From Panorpa germanica (lineage: Eukaryota > Arthropoda > Insecta > Mecoptera > Panorpidae): a stretch of 64,000 nucleotides of DNA. The notes beneath the pieces were generated by a model. That model was not told the DNA's origin. It saw only the letters and a program-made list of their open reading frames with translations, and made no database searches. Of this stretch, positions 9,514-23,042 are shown one piece after another (the first letter of the stretch is position 1; each line of letters starts with the position of its first letter). The position numbers were made by a program, and so were the translations under genes. The DNA lies in the NCBI GenBank assembly GCA_963678705.1, contig OY783214.1, positions 9,858,001-9,922,000 on the forward strand. Reading direction: 5' to 3'.

Positions 9514-11860
9514 GCCAGAAGTTAGCAGTCGAGTAGTAGCAGCTAAAGTGTTCGTTGTTGACTTGGTTGTAAAATGACTGCCACTAAATATGATATACCC
9601 AACTACTATACTATGAAGTTATACACGTTACAAGGAAATGCGGAGGAAAGCTTTATGCAAATTTAAGATCAGCATTAAGTAGCAATTTCCTGCGAAATAG
9701 CATCAATGAAAATACTTATATGATGTATATGTGTATATATAAATAAATATATATATATTAAAATATTAGAATAAATTACGAGGGCATCTTATAAAATTTT
9801 GATTTTGTTTGTAAAATATTTTGTAAAAGTCTTACATTACATTAGATGTTAATGTTTGAATAAATATTACAAAATCTATACTCGTAAAACTTGAAAGTAA
9901 CATTATCTTAAAATTTATATAGCAGATTTATTCATCAAGAGGATCATTAACTTCCTACAAATTTACGTAATTAATGGAATTTGACACAACCAACCAAAAT
10001 TGAAATAAAATTAAATTAGGTTATTGTTACTAATTTAGGTTTCATACAGATAAAGTTATCTTACATTTTTCTATATATATTTTGGAATATTTTAGACATT
10101 GCAGAATTAAATGTTTGACAGTAAAATTATTCTACCATTGTTCACAAATTGATTGAGGTTGATTGATTAAGAACATACATGGTTGGTTTTTGTGGAGTTC
10201 AACCTGAATTGGTTATTTTTTGGCAATAATTATCAATTTGATCATTAAGTTTATTACTGGAAAAGATTCCATGCAATAAGAGTTTATTCGTGATAAATGT
10301 ACTCTGTAACTACATAATAGTAAACTGAAATTTTATTTCTAATTTGTTCCTCTATGTAGTTTATCACAATATTCGTTTATGTACCAACGACATCTATGGA
10401 CATTAGAAGTAGTTAGTTTGCTCCACCGTTCTGTTTTCTAACTGCGATTAATTTTGTCCTGTACACCGCGTTCTAATTTATTAGTTTAGCAGGGATCTAC
10501 ATTTAAATAATAAACACTAATTTACAAATGAAATGAGCTGGTTCGTAAAATGTAAATGGGTGTAGTAAAAGAGATCTTTTTTAGCAATGTTCTTTTCCAT
10601 TAGTTCTACTTTTTATTTACTTTATTTTTTGTTTTATTTTGTTTGCAGCACTGCATAAATATTATTCTTGATTATCCATACAGCATATTTTATAGATATA
10701 AACTGCATTACTAGATAGGACATTAAAACAGCGAGGATTTATTCGCTGTACATTGGCTGGACCATTAGTAACAAGGTTTTATCTCTTTTTTTCTTTTGAA
10801 TATTTAATCTCAGAGATATTAATAAAAGAATGATGGAATAAATGAGAAACTGAAAAATTTAAGTAAATATAAAAATATTACAATGATAAAACTGATTTCC
10901 TGAATGCAATATAAATGGTTATTATTAAAAGTTTCTAGATTATATTTCTCTCATTATTATCTCTTAAGAAAAATGTAACAGTTATTTTTGTACTTTAATT
11001 TAAAATAAGTATTATCTTTTAAATTTTATCGTATTTCATTGTACGTTATCAAAAAGGATTATTAGTAAAAATCGATGGTAAATTAAGTAATTTATTTTTT
11101 CGTCTAGTTTTCCAACGATTCTAATTTTGCTCTTTCAACAAAATTAATTAACAATAACTGAAATCCATAAAATACATTAAAGAAATTTCCCTCTTGCCTC
11201 ACTCCCCTCTGATAGTTGTGGGCATGTGTACGAGTACGTGAATATATTGAATTCATAAATTAAATGATGTATATATCCATCGTAAATACGTGTAGAAAAT
11301 CAAATATGACACAGTTTTATATTGGGTTATATATCAAATATCAGCGAGTGTTACGTTATCCTCTTTGCCACACACTCTCTCAGATCTCTCTATAATATTT
11401 TCATCTGGATATAAATATAAATATATAAATATTTTTCAATGTTGTCATATTTCAATAAGAAATAAATAAAGCAATATTCTACTACCTGTTTGAAATCGAT
11501 TGCAATAAATCTGAGAGTTAACCAAAGGCAAAAATTCGTTATTATTTTCTGACACTTCCAATATGCCCAAACGTTAACTGACGTAACTAAATCAAAAACT
11601 GACATTTCCACGCTCTTTCACTTATAGAACGTATGATTTCCGCTTCCTGTTTCAATTGATAGATATAAATTTGTTGGATGTTTAATAACAATGTGTATCT
11701 AGAAGCTGATCTTGATAGGCTGTGTTAATACAATGATAATGTCAATTATTGTGAAGATAACACATTTACTGCCAAGAAAATTAAATAGGTCAAACAAACA
11801 AACTTCTTTGAATTTAAATTAGAAAAAAAAACTTTGAGATTATCACGTAATTGACAGTGA
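9514..11860. other. No gene recognised
   Basis: AT-rich DNA with a short TA-rich run near 9730-9760. The 73-codon frame at 11390-11611 (minus) ends in TA-repeat-derived residues and is not considered coding. Confidence 0.45.
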
Positions 11861-11995
11861 ATGTGTTATATTCCAGGAAACATTTTAGAGTCACTTTGCC
11901 ATCATATTGAAGATGCGTATGATTTTTTTGTCATGAAACAATTCAATTTGATTTTACTCGTTCAACGAAATGTCAGTGATATGAACTACAAATGG
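11861..11995 (+). repeat. Dispersed repeat H copy 1
   Basis: Strong match to the reverse complement of 25115-25275, including GATGCGTATGATTTTTTTGT and CATTTT.GAGTCACTTTG, then ACTACAAATGGC further on. The class is unknown; the two copies are inverted relative to each other. Confidence 0.65.
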
Positions 11996-12825
11996 CATAC
12001 TTAATTCACCTGGCCGTACTACCGTACCAGTATTGAATGAAGTTGCAAATAAACCATTGAAGTGTAACAGAGACAAATATATCTTGTTTCTTTTTCTATG
12101 ATCTCTACTAAAATAAATATGTTCAAATGTAAAAGAGACAACAACTATATCTCCATTTAATTGTATGATGGTGGAAAGAGAAAGAATATTTTTCTATAAG
12201 AATTCTGACAATTTCTGAAAAAAGAAAAGGAATTGATTGTTTCCTGGAGCTTCACCCAAATGTTTACTGCGTTCTAAAGTCAAAATAGTACCCTACTTTA
12301 TTTGTTCTTAACATCGCTATAACTTCATTAAATGTACATAGAAAACATCATTACAAAACATCAACTAGTTAATTCAGTTGAAGAAGCAATTGAATTTTAA
12401 ATGAGTTTTTTTCGTTGGAATATAGGAAAGGATAATAGTAATAATTTCTAAACGTATTCAACGTTAACGATTATAACTACAAAGATAAGCACGTTAATTG
12501 CGCAGTCACTCATTGTTAGTGTGTACATAAAAAGGCGTTTAGTTCCTTCAACGACGATAACATCAGCCTAAAATACCAGTTAGGCGTTTTAATAGCTGAA
12601 GTAATTAATAATAAATAATATGACAGGAAATGTTCAGTTTTAACGTCTAATGCACGTATTTATGTTTAATAATTATCGTGTATATGTGAATAAATATTTT
12701 GAAGTGATTATTTGCGCCTGATTTCAGGCGTAGTGAACTGAGTAGTCAAGTCTTCATAGATTTGTTAGCCATCTAACTCCGGTGAACTGCTTCACGTCAT
12801 TTTTTATTAAATTTTAATTTGATTG
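11996..12825. other. No gene recognised
   Basis: AT-rich sequence without a recognisable motif. Confidence 0.4.
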
Positions 12826-13140
12826 ACAGTGGAGGCCTTAGCCATTGCGAAACTCCTGTCCGGCAGATCTTTGCGAAGCCCTTGTTTTTTGTGTAATTTA
12901 TGTAAATACTAGTTTTAGATGTAGAGTCTTAAAATTGTATATTGGAAGATTTATAAAAGTTAACAAGCACAAATATTAGTGATGAAGTGGGTTTCTAAAG
13001 GGCACGGCGCAAGATTCAAATACATATATTGTTCGGTTGCGCGAGGGTGCGAGGCCCCAGACGGTTGCCCCGTTTGTCACCCCCTAATGCCGTTTCTGTT
13101 TTATAGTTTATAATTTAAGCCAATGAGGCCTGCCTCATTG
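12826..13140. repeat. GC-rich patch with palindrome, possible transposon remnant
   Basis: Contains GGCCTTAGCCATTGCGAA, TTTGCGAAGCCCTTGT, then GCGAGGGTGCGAGGCCCC and GGTTGCCCCGTTTG, strikingly GC-rich for this window. A near-palindrome CAATGAGGC.TGCCTCATTG lies at 13121-13140. The repeated TTGCGAA/GCCC theme recalls non-autonomous DNA elements, but I cannot name the family. Confidence 0.4.
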
Positions 13141-13268
13141 ATTTATAGTTTAGTTATAGTTTATAGTTATTGTTAACATACGACTATTACGTATCTTTGT
13201 GAGACATTGTGACAATTGAGAGTAGATACAATTGTTTTTCGAACCTGATTTAAAACAAGAAAGCAATT

Positions 13269-13832
13269 TATAGACATATTAGTGCAGGCGCTATAGGTAG
13301 TTGAGTATGCAAAATGTGAGGACCGGCAACTATGATCGGATTAATAACCCAAATAATAACAAAACACATCTTGGCACCTGCTGTGATGGTTCCTTCCCGC
13401 TCTCTTCACATCCCCTCCCTCACACGCTGTTTCTATAAAGTTTTTGGAGTCAAAGTTATGGAGTAAAGGGAAATTATTAAAAATGTAATAATTTCAAGTC
13501 ATTCAACAAAAATTCCTGCTGATTGTAAAGCTTTCCTTGCAAACATTCAAAATAAATTACAACTTGTTTTTTTTTCATTTAACAATCCATCCTCACTTTC
13601 ACCATTAGAAAAAAGTATAAATTATTACTGAAATAATCATTAAAATGATTTTATAGAATGTACTCAATACATTTTATTTACAAATAAGAGTAGAGGGGTA
13701 AAAAAAATGGACCTAATATTTGACCGGCAAGATCCGCATTATTAATGTTTTACCTTTTCTTAACTTAAATCCATTGGTGGAATTCGGTCCTCACATTTTG
13801 CATACTCACTTATCTCTAGCGCCCGGTCTATA
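13269..13832. mobile_element. Fold-back element with 24-bp inverted repeats
   Basis: Positions 13302-13325 and 13785-13808 are exact 24-base inverted repeats (TGAGTATGCAAAATGTGAGG plus four bases). Outside them the arms continue with GGCGCTA/TAGCGCC (13287-13293, 13817-13823) and TATAGAC/GTCTATA at the presumed ends. About 560 bp, no coding capacity. This looks like a MITE; no clear target duplication, so the class is open. Confidence 0.6.
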
Positions 13833-15344
13833 TATGTAGAATGAGGATTAGCAATTAGTTAGTTATAAATTTTAATATTGGTCCATGGTTTTTTACAATT
13901 GTTCTGTAAATATCAATGTTAGTTTAATGATTTAGTAAGTAATATTTCCAGGTAGTATTTAAAGAAACATTAAATTAATAAACCGTAATTAAAAATACTA
14001 ATGAAGACTAAAATTAAGTATGTCTGAACATAATTGTTGAATCTATTCGGTTAATGATAAATGTTTGGGATAAGGATTAGCAAATAATTTTAAAAGGAAT
14101 GAATTTTCTATATTGTTTAAAATCATAGCGATTCTTGAATCGTCTTCTTCTTAGAAATTTGTGTGTGTTTTTGAAGCTACGGAATATTATAAATTTTTAA
14201 ATAAACTTGTAATTGATCAACATTTCTTATTAGGGTAATACATATTTAAAACTAAGGGTAAAGGGTATTAAGTATTTTCTAAGTTTATTTAAGTTACAAT
14301 CTAGGTTTATCTAAAAGTTGTGAATGGGAACCATCATATGACTCTACATCTTCCTTCAACTGACGTAAGATGGATATCTATGTACACAAAATAACAGAAG
14401 CTAGTGAGTAATGTACTTAATAAAATATAATTGAATTTTGTTGAATAATAAACTTTGAATATGAGGTTTTGGAAGTTACTCGTACCGTATCATTTAAATA
14501 TATGCAACTTGAATGCAAATAGTTGAATCGTATTCCTGAATATAATATGTCTGTGTCTGAGTGAGTGAGTGAGAGAGTGAATATACAACACGGTGTATTC
14601 GTACACCAGTCAGTCTATCTAATGCATTATTCATCTCAAAAAGACATTTTACGGATTTGATGTTGAACGAAATTAGACGTGTATACCATACACTACACCA
14701 TATTGTACGGTTTGCAGTGGCGTAGATGGAATTAATTACAATTAAGAAAGAGTTTACTTGAAAACGTTATTGAGAATGTTAGATATAAATATAAATTGTA
14801 AATTTCTAAGACGGTGACCGTGACTCGTCATCAGGAGTATGTCAACAAGTAGTGGACGTTAAATATAAAAGAAAGACTTCATTCAGCGAGAATAAATGGA
14901 ATCAGTTTAAGTAATGGCGCAGTGCTCATTTATACAGATAGATTTCTGTTACCCTCCGAATACGGACGCCACTGACAACACAATTTGTATACTGTGTTGA
15001 AGCTTACAGTCATTTACATATGCATCTGACGGTGAAATCATTCATTGGCTTTTAAATAAAGACGAAGCAAAATAATAATAAGTTAAACAGAAAAACTAAA
15101 TGTAGTGCTTTGTTTAGAATGAACACTACTTCAGATCATGTATTAAAATAATATTTAATCTACATTGCGTTTATTTTTTATAAACGAAACCAAATAAACA
15201 CTAATGAAACTAAACTCGAGCTTATTTCATTTATGTTTTCAGTAATGTGTTTATATATTTTCTTCATAACTAAAAGTGGTTCTAAAGTTGGTAATATATT
15301 TTTGTAAATAGATCGGTAAACAAAAGTGTAGTCTGGTAAGTTCG
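13833..15344. other. No gene recognised
   Basis: AT-rich DNA with a short GTGA/GAGT run near 14560-14578. No coding signal. Confidence 0.45.
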
Positions 15345-15840
15345 ATAGTAATATTAGGTAAGAGAGAAAAGGAGAGAGGTACGGAATTTGATAAAGGAAA
15401 GAGATATAGAGGTCCAACAACTAAATAGGATGAAGAGGATGGATGAAGCAAAGTACAAAAAAATCACTCAATACTTAGAAAAACACGGAGGCAAAGAAAA
15501 GAAAATTATCACGAAGGTTTAGACTAGTAAATGCAGAAAAGCACAGTAGATACTGGAGATGAAGAAAAACTATGTAGAATGTATTGCAAGCAAGAAGAAA
15601 ACTTCGAGCTGATTAAGAGTAGGTGTAAGGATAGTAAAGTAGGCCTGATAGAGATGTTAAGAGTAAACAAATTGGAAAAAAGGAGAAAGGAGATGAAGAT
15701 ATGTAATTTCATGATAATTTTAAAATGGTTAATGTAATAAAATGTAATGTAGTCCGTGAATTTAACGCGGAAGAATGTAATGCCTAACGGGACATATGTT
15801 AAATTTACGAATATCAAGCTGTCAATAAATTCTTGCATAG
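15345..15840 (+). pseudogene. LINE-A remnant 1, C-terminal end of polymerase
   Basis: 5'-truncated non-LTR retrotransposon tail. In successive frames it encodes YKKITQYLEKHGGKEKK, then RFRLVNAEKHSRYW, then after a frameshift EEKLCRMYCKQEE, which aligns with the better copies at 21290 and 34430 (RFRLGNEEKGNRYW...CRACGTEDDTLEH). This is the C-terminal zinc-knuckle region after the reverse transcriptase of an I-group LINE common in insects. The 3' UTR contains GCGGAAGAATGTAATGCC, also seen in copy 2. At least one frameshift and stops: dead. The 68-residue frame at 15531 is only part of it, and frames on the other strand are shadows. Confidence 0.65.
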
Positions 15841-17879
15841 CAAGTTAAAGCCAAGTTGGATACACTGGATCTAAATTTACCAGTTGAACACGAAGATCTA
15901 TTAATAGATTAACCTATAATATAATTTATATTACTATTTTTAAAAGTAAAGACTATTTGCATGTATATATGTAAATGTATGAAACTTTACAATATTAAAT
16001 AATTCAGGAATTTTGTTGAACTGTTGACAACATTTCAAACTTTACAACATAAGTTTATTTATAACTGCATTCATGTTTACAAACTATGCAAATATCTACT
16101 GACCGAAGCGTCGCAACGCTGCAACAGCTCCTCTTTGTAATTAAAAATGTATTATCCAGCTTTAAAAAACAAAATAAATACAAAATACTTTGTATGAATA
16201 TTATTAAAATAATTTTTATAACATAGTTCGAAAAGTTTCCAACGGTACATTATTAATTCTGCAAAAATTAGAGAAAGATTATTAAAAATTGTAGTGGTGT
16301 TGCACAATTTAACCCTTCATTACTTATGTTTGATGTTTTGAAATAATCTTTGCTTAATTATTCTTTAATTAAGTACATATCATATGAGACTAGTTATTTT
16401 AAAATAGACCACGCCGTTTTTATAAAACGAAATAAAAAAACTGAATATTGTTTACACGGGTTTTTACGGAGAATTATTTTGTTTTAATTCCAAGAGTAAT
16501 GCAGGAACTGTAAAGCTTTACTGCAGCAGTAACGCAAACAAAATGTTTATTTTTGAATAAGGTTGTCAGTGGACAATACCTTAAAAAAGATTAGGACGTA
16601 TACAATAAAGCAAATCTCAATTCCTTTAACTCCAATATATTGAATAGAATTAAAAATGGAATTTGTTAAAATGACACAAGCTTTTCTTGCACTTTCATTT
16701 ATATCCATGTTACATTATATCTTTAACGTCACTACTTACTATTTTAAACTCCATATTTTTATTCGATATCCAGAATTTCATCAACTGAAAACTCGAAATG
16801 TTCCACCACAATTCCGCATGGTTTAGCATCAAAGTTTCCATGCATTTGCTGCTCTAACCTTTAGCGAAAAGCCAGCAGATGTGCTAACAGTATTTCTTGT
16901 TAAAACGCCGTGTTTCCGTTGGATGTGGATGGGGAAAAATAATAATAATAATTTATAAAAAAAACGATGTCATTTTCTTGAAAATACATATTAAAATTTC
17001 CTTTATGCAGCTGTTATGTGAAACGGAGGAGATCTTAAGTAGATATTAAAATTAAATGAGAACATAAAAGTTGGTGCTGTTGTCGGTGTTGCCGTCTTAA
17101 AGGCGCCAGCAGTTGCACAAATTAATAACAGCTACAGCATGCTCGAAATGGAAATCTTGTTCTGTTTCGTTCGCTTCTAGTTTATGGGAAGAACATATCA
17201 GTTTCATTCGTGGAGCGTTTAACGATTTCAATTTGTACAAGTATTTACATGTATACCTTTTTGCTTGCTGTGTAGTATATTTGAATTAATTTAAACAAAT
17301 ATATATGAATTTATTATTTATTATATTCCATAAGGTTTTAAACTAATACATTCATAGAAAAGAATGCAAATAATAGTTTAGTTAGATAGTATATTTAGTT
17401 ACAGGTTCGGCCAAAATGCATGCGAGAGTTATAACCGCATCAGCCGCCAATATAACAGGGCGTCAAAACGTAAAAAAGAACATATTGTTATTTAATTTCA
17501 CAGTAAGACTATTCTAAGATGAAAGGTGTATCCCAAATCATCATCCTGCGGTATTTATAATTTCTTCCGAACTTGTACTGTACATTCATATTAAAATCAA
17601 AAATATTTTTATAGAAAAGCTAGAGATATCTTTCCAATCTAAATAAACTCTATTAAAAGATTATAAAATTCCAGATTTTATTATATCCTGAGGAAACTTG
17701 CCGCAGATTGCATACACGGAACTGAAAATTAAAAAGTCTTCCGAAGAAACTTTTATTACTCCCCGAATTTATCCTAAATTTTGACAGAAAACTATGGAAT
17801 ATAATTTTAAAATGCATCCAGTGAAATTGAAAACATGGATTAAATGAAATTTAGTAATATTTAACATAAAAAAGTATTA
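15841..17879. other. No gene recognised
   Basis: AT-rich DNA. A locally GC-richer piece near 17070-17220 (GCTGTTGTCGGTGTTGCCG and following) shows no open frame that I recognise. Confidence 0.4.
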
Positions 17880-18065
17880 AATCATATTAAAAAGAGTTTC
17901 TTGAAATGTTATTAATTTTAAATAAGAAAATCTATTTCCGTTAATCTATTTTAAGATTGTTACAGCAATTAAATAGGTCACAAAACTTTATATAACATTT
18001 ATTATGTAAAAGGTACCTTTTTACGTCAAATAAATCTTAAATACAGGTAACAGTGTTTAGTGGAA
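17880..18065 (+). repeat. Repeat B, copy at 18.0 kb
   Basis: AT-rich dispersed repeat defined by a 3' block GGTACCTTTT.....TAAATAAATCTTAAATA followed by GGTAACAGTGTTTAG. The same block with small changes recurs near 20.7, 23.6, 27.6, 33.25 and 57.75 kb. No coding capacity. Class unknown. Confidence 0.6.
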
Positions 18066-18641
18066 TGATATATATAAACTTCAAAACGATATTTAAATAT
18101 TGATTGTGAAAACTTTACTAATCTTGCAAATTCAAACTTTGAAATGCATGCATGGAAATATTCGATGATTTTAAAGAATTTTGAAACTAAGAAAGATGAA
18201 AGATAAATAATTTTACTAAAGAAGAAAACTATTAAAAAGCCATAAAGACACATTTACATTTCGTTTTGTATTTATATGAAAACCCGTGCTGGTAATTCCA
18301 GTTGCATTATTTTTATTTTATTTTGTATATCGTACCTGGTATACGACTCCCATAAATTCTACTAGAACTGGCTTAGCCTAGATTAAGCTTAACTGTGATT
18401 TACAAATGTAAAATAATTTTAAACGGATTTCTAATTAAAAATACAAATGCAAAACACAGGTAACATACCTTACTTGCTCATTGCTGTTGCTCATGTGAGT
18501 GCAATTGCTAAAGTAAACTCCACGTCACATTAGCACGGTAACATGTGTTTCGTAACGTTATTAAGTTAAACAATGCAACTATAAATCTCAACATAACGTA
18601 TGCGTTGTAATTCGGTTCTTTGGATGCTAGATTTAACAAAG

Positions 18642-19402
18642 CTATAGTGGTGTAAACACTATAGAAAAACATCGGTATAACGATATCGATGTTGTACGAA
18701 TGTAGTCGAAAAAAAGTTGAGGGTATTGTGTGCCGGTGTGTGTTTTTAGATTAATATAATATAAGTCTCAAATAATAGCGAAGAGTAAACGCACACGTTT
18801 ATTCATGGATGCGTTTTGGAGTTGCTAAAGTTTTGAACTAGTGTACAAAGTATAAATGGAAACAACTATTTTTTTTTTGTAAAGCATGCTCAAAGGAGTT
18901 CTTAAAAACGCTTTTTAAGGATTAAAAATATCTTAATAACTGTTTCTTAAGGACCCATTCCTTAATTTTAGTATTAATTTAAGGTTTTAACCTTAAATGT
19001 AAATTTCAGTTTGAGACATATAAAGAAATATATTAAACATCATAACTTAAATTAAATAAAGATAGTAATTATTATTAGATGATGTATATTACTGATAACC
19101 GACACATGATTTCACAAATTTAAATTTATATTTAAGATTAAAAACTTAAATTAAAACAAAAATCAGTTAGTGGGAATGAAACGCTTCTAGAATAACAATA
19201 AAATAATAAAAGAAGACCATTTTAAATGAAATATTACTAGCTTTAGGTAACTTTCATGTTTTGAGTTTTGCGGAATCGATTTTATAAATAAATATTTAAC
19301 TTCCCATGTTAGCATATAGATAACATTATTTTGTTAATATATCGATATTACAATTCGATTACAGAATACAATAAAATATCGACGTTGTTTGGACACCACT
19401 AG
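18642..19402. mobile_element. Possible hAT-like non-autonomous element
   Basis: The ends read CTATAGTGGTGT at the left and, reverse-complemented, CTAGTGGTGT at the right, each followed within 40 bases by a CATCGATAT or CGTCGATAT block. Flanks TTAACAAAG and TTCGCAAAG could be a diverged 9-base duplication. The interior (761 bp in total) is AT-rich with no open frame. Tentative. Confidence 0.4.
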
Positions 19403-20639
19403 TTCGCAAAGATTTGACATACTCCATGTTTATATGTGTAATTAGTATGGTTCTAAGTGTTGCATAATTCACAGTGTATTGTACGCAGTAATATGTGTGA
19501 TAATGGCTTTATCACACTTTATTACTTGCATACAATATAACGGATTATTTATGCACAGCGAACTTAATACGCGACTGGTTGCGGCTTGGTATACATATAA
19601 CAAGAAATTGCATTTGCGTTTAATTATGAAATAAGTTTATACTCAACTATGTTCAGATTTCAATTTATTATGTAACATACATCTCACGTGATCTTCTCGT
19701 GACGTTGCAGACTTGTGTTGTCTCTATCGTCTTAATTAAAAACAGAAATACATGACACAATAGACGAGAGCTTTGATGCTTTGTATAAAAAATAGTTTGT
19801 ACACTTGTATAATACATATAAAATATATTCATATATAAAACGTGTTAAATAATTTCCTATACGCCCTGTACAAGGTACGAGTACGTAGCAAGAGTTTAAA
19901 ACATCAATATTTTCCAACAAGATTCATCTCAAGATTATCTGCTGACGTAGCTATTTAGCTGGAGGCGTTTGGATAACAGAATTTAACAATTTAAAACTCT
20001 GTTACATTCTTTCCTATATTTGAATATAAAATAGTTTGATTTTTCGAATTTCAACTTGAATTTATTTCCATTTAATAAAAACACCACGAATCTTGAATCG
20101 TGTACTGGTGACGATGGTACCGGGGGTGGTGGGGGTGATGTGGAGGAGTGGCTCTGGTGTATTCAATGACACAATGTAAATAAGTTTCGAAGAATCGTTC
20201 AAGTAAAGTTTCTTGACAAAAGAATATTCGTATAAAATAAAATAGAGTAAAAATATAGGAATGAATATATCTAGGATTGTTGTATTACATTTTTTGATGC
20301 CAGAATGCACTGTTCGAAAACTGCACTGCAGCCAGTATATCACTGTGAATAGTGAATTTGAAAGAATATTACTGAAACGCATGAATTCACAATTTAACTT
20401 TACTTGTAAATCAGAATATATTAAACCGGATGAAGAAGGAAGTGACATTTGTCCGTATTGAAATGTTGAAGTGTATTGTCACAGACTTTCAGAAGATGCA
20501 GAAATACTTGATATTAAATTTTAGACAACGAAAATGGAAAAAAAAAATCAAGTTCATAATTTATTATGTGCAACCTAGTAGTGTTTAATCTAAAAGTGTC
20601 TAAATAGAGATGCTTTATTACCATTTAATACTTGAAAAG
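19403..20639. other. No gene recognised
   Basis: Holds a 128-codon minus-strand frame (20062-20448) and a 66-codon plus frame (20261-20461) that overlap; neither shows a known motif. The plus frame ends DEEGSDICPY and could be decayed transposon, but this is not supported. Confidence 0.35.
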
Positions 20640-20770
20640 GACCTCTTAAGATCGCCAAAAAGGATATTTATAAAAAGCGTTAAAATAGGGTCACAATCCC
20701 AATAATTTTAGGTAACATTTGTTATGTTTGATAAACTTTAAATACATGTAACATCGTTTAGCGGGTATAG
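20640..20770 (+). repeat. Repeat B, copy at 20.7 kb
   Basis: Ends with TTATGTTTGATAAACTTTAA and ATACATGTAACATCGTTTAGC, matching the 3' block of the other repeat B copies. Diverged and incomplete on the left. Confidence 0.55.
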
Positions 20771-21289
20771 ATCTTTTATGTATTTATTTTGTTAAATGTA
20801 AATGGTATAATATGGTGGCCCAGGAATGAATTTGGGCTTGGACCACCTGAGTAAAAAGTAGTATTATTTATTAGTAAACAATACTCTTGAGTCGATAATT
20901 AAAAAAGAAATAAAAGTTGAATTTGAAAAGGAAAAACATGTACCTAATTCAAATTTTGAGTTCCTTGTCTACTGACAATTCGATAACTAACTGGTGGTAA
21001 TTTAAATACCAAAAAAGACTAGGGACTGATTTTTCAATGATAAATGAACTGTGGCTTATTATAAACCTTGGTTGATTCTGTTGTATCTCAGCTGTGATTT
21101 TCATTCGAGAAGAACATAACTGTAGCTTAACCGAGCAAACTACCTAGGTTACATTTTTGGGTAGTTAACTGTAAACAATTTTTGGCAAAAGGAGAATTGA
21201 AATGCGATTTTCTTAGGTTATACTTCAGATATGTCATAAGTGAAAATTGAAAAATAGACACTTAATATATCATAAACTACATAAATAAC

Positions 21290-21632
21290 ATAAAAAGACA
21301 TAAAAAACATAAGGACAGCAAGGTTTAGATTGGGAAATGAGGAAAAAGGAAACAGATACTGGGAAAGTAGAGAGGAAAGAATATGTAGAGCGTGCGGAAC
21401 GGAGGACGATACACTGGAGCACATTAAGTTTGAGTGTAATGAAAAAGTAGGGAGTGAGATGAATATTGGGCAGCTCTTAAAAGGGGGGCAAGGAAGGGAA
21501 CAGATGGATGGCAGAAATAACTAGAAGAAGGAAGGCTGATGCTATTTAAATCTTTTTAAAATGTGCAAAACCATTTATTTTCTTGTAGATATTAGGAGAA
21601 TTGAGGTTTTTGTTTTTGGTTCTGGTAGAAGG

Positions 21633-21691
<59 letters not shown>

Positions 21692-21775
21692 AGGATTAAA
21701 ATGTATGGTACTAAGGCAGAAGAATATAATGCCAAAAGGTAAAACATTAAATAAATAAATAATAACATAATAATA
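21290..21775 (+). pseudogene. LINE-A remnant 2, C-terminal end of polymerase
   Basis: An open frame from about 21300 to 21524 reads NIRTARFRLGNEEKGNRYW, then CRACGTEDDTLEHIKFEC: a CxxC...H....C knuckle at the C-terminus of a non-LTR polymerase, ending QMDGRNN. The 5' side is truncated. The 3' UTR carries a (TA)n expansion (21635-21689) and AGAAGAATATAATGCC, then an AATAAATAAATAAT tail to about 21775. This is the cleanest copy with the one at 34430. Confidence 0.75.
21635..21689. repeat. (TA)n microsatellite
   Basis: About 55 bp of uninterrupted AT dinucleotides inside the 3' UTR of LINE-A remnant 2. Confidence 0.95.
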
Positions 21776-23042
21776 TATCATTAATACATTTTCACTAGCG
21801 TTCAGCTTCATATAGTAAACTTAATAACATTTAGTTTATAGGTACGAGAGCGGGGTATAAACTCATATCAAATAAACAGCTTATTTCAAGTTAAAATTAC
21901 AACCAGGATGTGGTTTCACACACATAGATAACATCATCTGAAAATGTTTTATCATTTTCAACTCGCTTTCGGTTATATCTCATCTTCTGATGTCACACGT
22001 TTTGAGAATTAAATATCAAAACATCAGTTTATAACTAAGCGTAAAATACAAACTGATATACTTTTGTGTATCTTATGTTACATTTTGATGTTCTAAAAGT
22101 ATATAAAAACGAGAAGATTGATTATAACATCGTTGTCACACTTTCATCTTGTTTCAGTGTCCGTGTCCGTGTCCCACTAACTGCATTTGATGATACCAGC
22201 CAAGACTGTTATATCAGTCTTCTTCTAAGGGTTTAATACCTAGTGATGGATACATATAACACACACACACACATAAAGAGAGGGGGAGAGAGGATTTTAT
22301 CAAGCTGTGTCGAGTAGAGGAGGCTGTTTCTGGTTCTACTGCTGGTGCTGACGTAAAATAATTAATTGGTAAACCAAACAACACAAGATGAAACATTGCG
22401 CTATCAAATACACATCAGAGTGACGTCACGCTTTGTTTTCTAATCATTAAAGGTTACTTTTATTATGCGATAGAAATACCGTTGTGTATGAGTATTTAAA
22501 TTACACTGTAATGAGTTAGGAAATTGGACCTTTTTGTATATCCTGGTTAAGAAAGTTTAATATTAATAAACTCTTAAAGAAAATTACCATTGTTACAGTT
22601 GGGGAAGTTGAAATGTTCGAATATAATGTTGGGCTCCTTTTCACTGCAGTTCCGGCACTGAATTGTCATGATTTTAAACAAACCCATAAAAGACTTCACG
22701 TTATAAGCATTTAATGATAAAATAAAACAAGTAATAGTCTATTAAATATGTTAAATAAGTAGTAAATCATTTGGATAAATGATTTACTAGTTGTCGTCAA
22801 AATTTCAATCCTAAATAATGAATTTAAACGATTTGCAATATGAAAATTGAATTAAGTATAAACTCATCAAAATTTGATTAGGTTTAACGGGGCATTTGCT
22901 TGTACCTTCTTTGATTGTAAAGCTTTAGCAAAAAAAATTAGCTTTATACTTTCTTTAATTGAAGTTAATATTATTCCGTATGTGATTTACTGGGTGTCTG
23001 CTTCTTCTCATTAAATAAATACAAAATACATTAAAAGCAAAA
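21776..23042. other. No gene recognised; short (CA)n at 22259-22272
   Basis: AT-rich DNA. Simple repeats: (AC)7 at 22259-22272 followed by a purine-rich GAGAGGGGGAGAG stretch, and GTCCGT repeated near 22160. The 60-codon minus frame over the microsatellite is not coding. Confidence 0.5.

Noticed and set aside
15178-15838. Three minus-strand frames of 66-104 codons rich in Leu, Ser and Phe
   Set aside because: Antisense shadows of LINE-A remnant 1; no motif and codons follow the composition of the opposite strand.
20062-20448. 128-codon minus-strand frame
   Set aside because: No recognisable domain, no splice or promoter support, and an overlapping plus-strand frame of equal quality; likely chance.
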